Source of the DNA: UBA3537 sp965657165
GTDB taxonomy: Bacteria > Bacteroidota > Bacteroidia > Flavobacteriales > Flavobacteriaceae
Length of the DNA stretch: 30,040 bases
Assembly (NCBI GenBank): GCA_965657165.1
Contig: CBFHNG010000023.1
Coordinates: forward strand, 1 to 30,040
Reading direction: 5' to 3'
In this document: one piece after another, positions 25,324 to 30,040 of the stretch
Layout of the letters: every line of letters begins with the position of its first letter
Position numbering within the stretch: the first letter of the stretch is position 1
Notes under the pieces: model-generated
What the model was told of the DNA's origin: nothing
The model's database searches: none
Seen by the model: the letters and a program-made list of their open reading frames with translations, nothing else
Position numbers and translations under genes: made by a program

Positions 25324-25620
25324 ATGTCCAAATTTGGAGAATTAATAGATGTTGAAGTTCCTGTTCTTTTTGATTTTTTTACAGAGTGGGATGAAGCTTC
25401 AAATGCCATGCACGATGTACTTCGAGATGTGGCTGCTGCACTTGGCGATAAAGCCAGAGTCATCAAAATAGACGTTGATAAAAATCAAGCCCTATCCGAA
25501 GCCCTAAGAATTAAAGGATTGCCTACGCTTATAATTTATAAGTCTGGCGATATGAAATGGAGACAAAGCGGAGAGCTTGATGCCAATACCATCATTGGTC
25601 TCATGCAAAATCACATGTAA
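25324..25620 (+). CDS. Thioredoxin-fold protein lacking the CxxC active site
   Basis: A 98-aa, single-domain thioredoxin fold. The strand before the active site (VPVLFDFFTEW22), the following helix, the 'RVIKIDVDKNQALSEALRIK' strand-helix, the cis-proline loop (GLPT, P67) and the final strand/helix ('IIYKSGDMKWRQSGELD') align well with thioredoxins. The WCGPC position reads W22-D-E-A-S26, and the protein contains no cysteine at all. It therefore cannot act as a dithiol oxidoreductase; binding, scaffolding or chaperone roles are the alternatives. I recall cysteine-free thioredoxin-like proteins of this kind in other Flavobacteriaceae, so it is probably a conserved variant and not decay. The frame is intact, the gene stands 118 bp after the phosphoesterase gene, and it is convergent with the DUF2723 gene. 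Confidence 0.85.
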   Translation: MSKFGELIDVEVPVLFDFFTEWDEASNAMHDVLRDVAAALGDKARVIKIDVDKNQALSEALRIKGLPTLIIYKSGDMKWRQSGELDANTIIGLMQNHM

Positions 25621-25654
25621 TTTTTTACACTTATTTGCTGAGATTGGACTTGTC

Positions 25655-28600
25655 TTACAATTCTTCCCCTGTGAAAAGACGTAAATATCCATTGAATTTT
25701 TCCATTTCAGCTTTGATGAAATCCTTGTCTTCATACAAACTGATAGTGTCTACTAAACCTTTGTAGCGCTCTATATCGAAATAGACATTTTGAATATATT
25801 TGGATTGATTATCTTCGGAAACTTGACCAAAATAGTTAAGATTTTCTTGATATTTAACGGCAACTTGCCGATAGAGTTCTCGTGCTTTTTCTTTTGCGTC
25901 TACTTCATAATAAGCTCCAATAAATGGTTCAAGAAAAGTGTAGTATCCAAAAATATCAACTGGCATTTTTTCCATAGCCAAATCCGTAATTTCTTCGGCT
26001 TTGTCTAGCTGTTTTTCATTAATGAGATCTTCAATTAGTCGCGCCATATGTCCTCTGTATGTGATACTATTCCTGCGTGTTTCAACATCGTGATACACCC
26101 CTGGATTACCACTATTGCCCCATTCCCAGTTTTTAATGAGGGCGTACATTTTTTCAGTATCAATTCGCCCCATAAATGGACTTCCTTTTTGAAGAGGAGT
26201 TTTTATAGGAACAAGTTTGTAGGCAAAGCCATCTAATTGTAAATAATCTTTCATCCAAATATAATCGTCGTCACCAAAGGCACCACCACTAAAATATACA
26301 GGACGTTCCCAGTTGTTTTGTGCAATGATATCGAGCATCATCATACGATTTTTCATAATGACTTGCCCTGTAATTTTGATGTCAATATGATCTACAATTC
26401 TATCCGCATCTTTTGCTGCAACAACCCCATTTTTTAGGACAGCTTCCTTATTGACGGGTATTCTCACAAATTCTGTAGGGGCATAATTTGCATTCAAATC
26501 TTGGTTGCGTTGTCCTTTTGTTTGATACCCTTGTTGTTCCAAAACATAGCCATATTTAGTTCGCTCGTCATCACTAGAAATAAAATCCATAAATTGATTA
26601 ATGCCTAATGTGTCTTTAGTCACTACTTCTTTTATGATGTAATCACGAGTTCCCCATTTATATTGATCGTGTGTTAATTTCGATGGTATTGGATCGCTAT
26701 CATAGGCCTTTCGTTTCATTTGATCGATATACCAATCCACATTAAAAAGACTTGTACATACCACACGAATATCTCTTCGAATTCCTTCAATTTCTTGTGC
26801 ATACCAAAGTGGAAATGTATCGTTATCTCCAATGGTAAAAATAATAGCATTTGGTGCACAGGATTCCAAATAATTTACAGCCATTGCATGGGCTGTTTTT
26901 CTGTAGGAACGATCATGATCATCCCAATTTTGACTTATTAAAATTCCAGGAACAGCAACAAGACATAAAACACTTATACCCGGTGCAATAAGTTTTGATT
27001 TGCTAAATGTTTGGAATTTATCAAAAAGGGCATAAACTCCAATCCCTATCCAAAGGGCAAAGACATAAAATGAACCCACCAAAGAATAATCTCTCTCGCG
27101 AGGTTCAAAGGGTCTAACGTTAGTGTAGACCTGTATGGCTATCCCAGTGAACAAGAAAAACACCAACATGGTCCAAAATACTTTTTTTTCTCTGTTAAAG
27201 ACAAAAAACAAACCGATTAACCCTAATAATAATGGAAGCAAATAATACGTATTTCGAGCTTTGTTGTTTAGCACATCACTTGGGAGATTTTTTTGAGAAA
27301 TACCTAAGAGATATTCATCAATAAAATTGATTCCTGTAAGCCAGTTTCCGTGTAGATCCATTTTTCCTTGAATATCGTCTTGGCGACCAGAAAAATTCCA
27401 CATAAAATAACGCAAATACATATATCCAATTTGATAATCAAATAAGTAATAAACATTATCAATTAATGATGGTTTTTCAATATCCAAATAACGCCCATAT
27501 GTTTTTAGAAAATCATGATAGCCCTCAAAATCAACTTCACCTTCTGTAATTTCTTTTCGGAAGTCGTTTACGAGACTACGAAGTTCGTTTTGCATGCTAT
27601 ATTCTGGTTTTATGGAAAATTCCAAAGCCCCAGAGTAGATCATATAGTTTTCGGCATGTTCGCCGCTCCACATGCGCGGTAAAAGTGAACCATGATTACT
27701 ATTGTAGTTTTGAATCGCATTTTCGTAATCATTGACAACAACATAGCGCCCAGATTTTTTATCTTTTTCATATTTGGGTTTGTCATCAACATAGGGTTGA
27801 TTTTCATCTAATCCAGCATATTGATCCGTAAATTGTGGGCCATAAAACAAATGTGTTTTTGGGTATTGTTCCAAGTTATAATACGCCAATAATTCACGTG
27901 CACTAGAGGGGTTGTTTTCATTGACTGGGACATTGGCATTGGCACGAATGGGGAGCATCAACCAAGTTGTAAATCCTATAATCATAAAAGTTATACATAG
28001 TAAGCTAGTGTTAAGGATTACGTGTCCTTTTTTCTTCAAATAATTTAATCCTAAATAAATGAAAAGTACCAATAAAATTAGAGCAATGATACTTCCTGAA
28101 TTAAAAGGCAATCCAACACTGTTCACAAAGAAAATTTCTAAAGCACTGAAGTAGCGTAAAATATTGGGCGCAAGAAGTTTAAATATAAACAACAATACAG
28201 CAACAACAACGATGTTTGCAAGAATAAAATTCTTTGGTGTAATGGTTTTATAGTTCTTGAAATAGTACAAAAGACCTATGGCTGGGATAGTTAAAAGCCC
28301 CATAAAATGTACTCCAAATGAAAGTCCTACAATAAAAGAAATCAAAATCAGCCAGCGGTTGCCTCTTGGAGTATTCATTTCCTTTTCCCAGCGAAGTCCC
28401 AAATAAAACATAACGGCCATTATTAGGGTAGCCATTGCATATACTTCTGTTTCTACTGCATTAAACCAAAAAGAATCGGTGAATGCAAAGGATAAACTCC
28501 CAACAAAAGCAGCGCCTAAAATGGCAGTTTGTTTGTTGGTGTTAGATTCGGACTCCTTAGTTGTAATTTTTTGTAATAACAACACAATAGACCAAAACAT

Positions 28601-28882
28601 AAAAAGAATGGTAAATGCGCTAGCGGCAGCACTCATCATATTGAGAACAAGACCAATTTGGGCAGGTTCTGAAGCAAAAATGGAGAAAAACGCACCTAGC
28701 ATTTGAAACAATGGCGCTCCAGGAGGGTGGCCAACTTCAAGTTTTGAAGAAGTTAAAATATATTCTCCTGTATCCCAAAACCCAACAGTGGGTTCTACAG
28801 TAAGAGCGTAGGTCAAAAATGCGACACCAAATGCAACCCACCCTAAAATAAGGTTCCATCGTTTAAAATTAAAATTCGCCAT
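25655..28882 (-). CDS. DUF2723 family (GT117-like) polytopic membrane protein
   Basis: A 1075-aa protein. The N-terminal half is a multi-helix GT-C-like membrane domain. The conserved first-loop signature 'PTVGFWDTGEYILTSSKLEV' carries acidic residues D37 and E40, which are candidate catalytic positions by analogy with GT-C enzymes, and GHPPGAP follows at 51-57. More helices lie up to about 330 and again at about 570-680. The C-terminal third is soluble, with 'IIFTIGDNDTFPLWYAQEIE' and TPR-like helices near the end ('KAEEITDLAMEKMPVDIFGY'). The family is near-universal in Bacteroidota and is annotated as possible protein O-mannosyltransferase-like; activity here is unproven. The start ATG 28882 (MANFNFKRWN) agrees with homologues I recall. 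ATG 28903 is an alternative. Both lie in a 12-bp inverted repeat. Confidence 0.9.
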   Translation of the reverse strand: MANFNFKRWNLILGWVAFGVAFLTYALTVEPTVGFWDTGEYILTSSKLEVGHPPGAPLFQMLGAFFSIFASEPAQIGLVLNMMSAAASAFTILFMFWSIVLLLQKITTKESESNTNKQTAILGAAFVGSLSFAFTDSFWFNAVETEVYAMATLIMAVMFYLGLRWEKEMNTPRGNRWLILISFIVGLSFGVHFMGLLTIPAIGLLYYFKNYKTITPKNFILANIVVVAVLLFIFKLLAPNILRYFSALEIFFVNSVGLPFNSGSIIALILLVLFIYLGLNYLKKKGHVILNTSLLCITFMIIGFTTWLMLPIRANANVPVNENNPSSARELLAYYNLEQYPKTHLFYGPQFTDQYAGLDENQPYVDDKPKYEKDKKSGRYVVVNDYENAIQNYNSNHGSLLPRMWSGEHAENYMIYSGALEFSIKPEYSMQNELRSLVNDFRKEITEGEVDFEGYHDFLKTYGRYLDIEKPSLIDNVYYLFDYQIGYMYLRYFMWNFSGRQDDIQGKMDLHGNWLTGINFIDEYLLGISQKNLPSDVLNNKARNTYYLLPLLLGLIGLFFVFNREKKVFWTMLVFFLFTGIAIQVYTNVRPFEPRERDYSLVGSFYVFALWIGIGVYALFDKFQTFSKSKLIAPGISVLCLVAVPGILISQNWDDHDRSYRKTAHAMAVNYLESCAPNAIIFTIGDNDTFPLWYAQEIEGIRRDIRVVCTSLFNVDWYIDQMKRKAYDSDPIPSKLTHDQYKWGTRDYIIKEVVTKDTLGINQFMDFISSDDERTKYGYVLEQQGYQTKGQRNQDLNANYAPTEFVRIPVNKEAVLKNGVVAAKDADRIVDHIDIKITGQVIMKNRMMMLDIIAQNNWERPVYFSGGAFGDDDYIWMKDYLQLDGFAYKLVPIKTPLQKGSPFMGRIDTEKMYALIKNWEWGNSGNPGVYHDVETRRNSITYRGHMARLIEDLINEKQLDKAEEITDLAMEKMPVDIFGYYTFLEPFIGAYYEVDAKEKARELYRQVAVKYQENLNYFGQVSEDNQSKYIQNVYFDIERYKGLVDTISLYEDKDFIKAEMEKFNGYLRLFTGEEL

Positions 28883-28912
28883 GGTCAAAAATTTGTAGTA
28901 CATGGCGAATTT
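28872..28912. repeat. 12-bp perfect inverted repeat embracing the DUF2723 gene starts
   Basis: AAATTCGCCATG (28872-28883) and CATGGCGAATTT (28901-28912) are exact reverse complements with a 17-nt spacer. The two in-frame ATG codons (28903-28901 and 28882-28880, minus strand) each fall in one arm. The spacer holds AATTTTTG (28893-28886, minus), one mismatch from the -7 consensus, with TTG at 28917-28915 (N21). Either an operator around the promoter or an RNA hairpin hiding the start codon would fit. Confidence 0.6.
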
Positions 28913-28940
28913 AACAATAAAATCAAATAAGGCTAAATAA

Positions 28941-28973
28941 TTTGAGGGATAGATTTATAATAAATATCCCAAA
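28941..28973 (-). terminator. Stem-loop between the winged-helix gene and the DUF2723 gene
   Basis: GGGATA (28946-28951) pairs with TATCCC (28965-28970). On the minus strand the stem continues inward as TTTA/TAAA with a 2-nt bulge and a 3-nt loop, about 10 bp in all. It lies 33 bp past the winged-helix stop codon and before the DUF2723 start, where a terminator would be expected. No clean run of T follows. Confidence 0.4.
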
Positions 28974-28978
28974 GAGTG

Positions 28979-29008
28979 TTATGATTTTTAAATTTAAACA
29001 AATCATAA
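28979..29008 (-). terminator. Stem-loop over the stop codon of the winged-helix gene
   Basis: TTATGATTT (28979-28987) and AAATCATAA (29000-29008) are perfect 9-bp reverse complements with a 12-nt AT-rich loop. The arm at 29000-29008 includes the TGA stop of the winged-helix gene. Together with the stem-loop at 28941-28973 it could form a tandem 3' end or a processing/stability structure. The stem is weak in GC content. Confidence 0.35.
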
Positions 29009-29293
29009 GTCAAGATTTTGATATTTTTTTAAATTTTTGAAATGATTTTCAAAGGCCAAAATTCCTTTTTTTGTGATTTTAAGTTTTGTTTTTGGGTAAT
29101 TGTTTTCAAAACTTTTGGCTATGGAAATGTATTCGCTTTCCGCAAGTTTTTTCAACTGAACACTCAAATTGCCTTGCGTGCTGTTTGTGATTTTTTTTAA
29201 ATAATTAAAATCGCAATCACTAACTTTTATCAAAACAGACATCACCATCAAACGAATGGGGTTTGTTAATAATTTGTCAAGTGGTTCAAACAT
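29003..29293 (-). CDS. Small winged-helix transcriptional regulator (HTH_34/MarR-like)
   Basis: A 96-aa one-domain DNA-binding protein. 'MFEPLDKLLTNPIRLMVMSV' is the first helix pair, 'DFNYLKKITNSTQGNLSVQL' the helix-turn-helix with its recognition helix, and 'TKLKITKKGILAFENHF' the wing strand and C-terminal helix. This matches the short 'transcriptional regulator' family with the signature NPxRL...GNLSVxLxKLxE. No ligand domain is present, so signalling may come from its membrane partner. Its ATG overlaps the end of the upstream membrane protein gene by 8 nt, so the two are translated together. The shared promoter contains a 20-bp palindrome that is the obvious candidate binding site (inference). 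Confidence 0.88.
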   Translation of the reverse strand: MFEPLDKLLTNPIRLMVMSVLIKVSDCDFNYLKKITNSTQGNLSVQLKKLAESEYISIAKSFENNYPKTKLKITKKGILAFENHFKNLKKYQNLDL

Positions 29294-29855
29294 GTTTTTT
29301 GCTTAAATAAAGTGAAAGGCCGGGAATGACAAGCCCTACAAAAGTTGCTACAGCATTAATCAAAAGCACATTGATACTTGGCAAAATGGCAATCAAAACA
29401 CTACAAGAAATGACAGCGATTGCACCAATTATGAGAGGGGTAAAGCGAATAAGAAGCGCAGAGATTAGTAAAACTATTCCAAGTAGAAATAAAATTTCTT
29501 GTACTGGATTTTGCTTTTTAAATATAGACAAGACTACGATTACAAGCCAGGCGATATTAAATACCCCCCAAACAAGCTTTAGCGCACGCCCAATATGTGT
29601 TTCATAGCCCAAACGAACACTTGTTTTTATATTATAAATGACGGTAATAACCATGCCAATAATCGGAACTGTAGTCCAATAAAAAAGGGAAGAATATGCT
29701 GTTTTTTGAATAAATTCAGAAAAAAAATAATGAATTAAACTCATCATTGAAATGAGTAGTCCCCAAAAAATAAAATTAACAGAAGTGGGTTTAAGTTGTT
29801 CCTTTGTCTTATTGATGGCTTCATTAATAAGACTTAATTGTTTAGAATGATTCAT
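29286..29855 (-). CDS. Polytopic membrane protein paired with a winged-helix regulator, function unknown
   Basis: I do not recognise a family beyond 'flavobacterial membrane protein'. From ATG 29855 (MNHSKQLSLINEAINKTKEQ) it is 189 aa. A hydrophilic N-terminal helix of about 25 residues is followed by five or six hydrophobic segments, at about 27-46, 56-77, 98-112, 119-136, 138-157 and 160-183. A non-ATG start further out (TTG 29882) is unlikely because it coincides with the promoter box. It is the first gene of a two-gene unit, with the winged-helix gene overlapping its 3' end by 8 nt. The fixed pairing suggests that the membrane protein senses a signal or sequesters the regulator, but nothing in the sequence proves it. 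Confidence 0.82.
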   Translation of the reverse strand: MNHSKQLSLINEAINKTKEQLKPTSVNFIFWGLLISMMSLIHYFFSEFIQKTAYSSLFYWTTVPIIGMVITVIYNIKTSVRLGYETHIGRALKLVWGVFNIAWLVIVVLSIFKKQNPVQEILFLLGIVLLISALLIRFTPLIIGAIAVISCSVLIAILPSINVLLINAVATFVGLVIPGLSLYLSKKHV

Positions 29856-29879
29856 AATGAAATAGGTTTTAGTTTTGGG

Positions 29880-29910
29880 CAAATATAAACTAGTTTATAT
29901 TATAAACCAA
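29880..29910 (-). promoter_or_regulatory. Promoter and palindromic operator of the membrane protein/winged-helix unit
   Basis: TTG (29910-29908), a 20-nt spacer and TATATTTG (29887-29880) form a full-consensus promoter. A perfect 20-bp palindrome, AATATAAACTAGTTTATATT (29882-29901), covers most of the -7 box and the spacer. A further TATAAAC half-site (29901-29907) repeats the left half 17 bp away and touches the -33 element. Bound protein would block polymerase, so autorepression by the winged-helix product is likely. Confidence 0.62.
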
Positions 29911-29942
29911 ATTATATATCGATTATTTATTTAAAAAAATAT

Positions 29943-29972
29943 TTGTGCAACCAAAGTTTTGTTCTAAATTTG
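29943..29972 (+). promoter_or_regulatory. Promoter of tRNA-Gln
   Basis: TTG (29943-29945), a 19-nt spacer and TAAATTTG (29965-29972) match the Bacteroidota consensus in full, 17 bp before the first base of the tRNA. Confidence 0.72.
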
Positions 29973-29989
29973 CATCCTCATTATGAGAA

Positions 29990-30040
29990 TGGCCCATGGT
30001 GTAACTGGCAACACGTCTGGTTTTGGTCCAGAAGAGTCTA
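29990..30040 (+). tRNA. tRNA-Gln(UUG), 5' part, cut by the right edge
   Basis: The first 51 bases fold as a tRNA. The 5' acceptor strand is TGGCCCA (29990-29996), followed by T8-G9 and the D-stem GTGT/ACAC (29999-30002 with 30011-30014) closing a loop with the conserved GG. The anticodon stem is TCTGG/CCAGA (30016-30020 with 30028-30032) around the loop TTTTGGT. Bases 34-36 of the loop read TTG (30023-30025), the glutamine anticodon for CAA. The variable region and the start of the T-arm follow before the window ends. The 3' acceptor strand cannot be checked. Confidence 0.9.

Noticed and set aside
29880..29882. TTG start extending the 29286-29855 membrane protein by nine residues
   Set aside because: It coincides with the -7 TATATTTG box; ATG 29855 is the first usable start.
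1..30040. Mobile elements, prophage, CRISPR array, toxin-antitoxin or secondary-metabolite cluster
   Set aside because: Looked for transposase, integrase, phage structural, Cas, repeat-spacer and biosynthetic signatures on both strands; none found, and gene content and composition are uniform.

Overview
The window comes from the chromosome of a low-GC member of the Bacteroidota, most likely family Flavobacteriaceae. Several things point there: a TonB-dependent receptor with an N-terminal carboxypeptidase-like domain, a DUF2723 (GT117-like) membrane protein, an FHS-type sugar transporter, a Tat-exported glycosylasparaginase of the kind known from Flavobacterium/Elizabethkingia, and recurrent promoters of the form TTG-N19/20-TAnnTTTG in place of TATAAT boxes, with no clear Shine-Dalgarno sequences. 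Genes are tightly packed. I see no insertion sequence, prophage, CRISPR array or integration scar, and no broken gene.

Layout. 1-800 (minus): 5' part of a TonB-dependent receptor gene that runs off the left edge. 978-2318 (plus): dNTP triphosphohydrolase (dgt). 2315-4066 (minus): dxs, with its stop codon interlocked with that of dgt. 4135-4584 (plus): tadA, divergent from dxs across an 11-bp perfect inverted repeat carrying both -7 boxes. 4593-6610 (minus): aspS followed by a small two-helix membrane protein. 6664-13037 (minus): a four-gene efflux unit in the order tetR-type regulator, TolC-like porin, periplasmic adaptor, RND pump. 13166-14140 (plus): polyprenyl diphosphate synthase, divergent from the regulator. 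14266-18256 (plus): sucA-sucB, the E1 and E2 subunits of 2-oxoglutarate dehydrogenase. 18253-23773 (minus): FHS sugar transporter, Tat-exported glycosylasparaginase and polA, in that order of transcription; the polA and sucB stop codons are interlocked. 23973-25205 (plus): membrane-anchored calcineurin-like phosphoesterase. 25324-25620 (plus): a thioredoxin-fold protein with no catalytic cysteines. 25655-28882 (minus): DUF2723 protein. 29003-29855 (minus): polytopic membrane protein plus a small winged-helix regulator. 29990-30040 (plus): 5' part of tRNA-Gln(UUG), cut by the right edge.

Most of the window is core metabolism: isoprenoid precursors (dxs, prenyl synthase), translation (tadA, aspS, tRNA-Gln), the TCA cycle (sucAB) and DNA maintenance (dgt, polA). 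The more individual parts are the self-regulated RND efflux unit, the transporter plus glycosylasparaginase pair (possibly for salvage of N-glycan fragments), and the winged-helix/membrane protein pair. The promoter of that last pair is filled by a 20-bp perfect palindrome plus an extra half-site.

I do not see a clear, wholly new multi-gene system. The best leads are regulatory: the palindromic operator at 29882-29907, a 12-bp perfect inverted repeat embracing both possible starts of the DUF2723 gene, and the mirror-image dxs/tadA promoter region. The cysteine-free thioredoxin and the RND pump with asparagines at two usual proton-relay positions are the best protein-level leads. No stretch longer than 300 bases lacks a gene.
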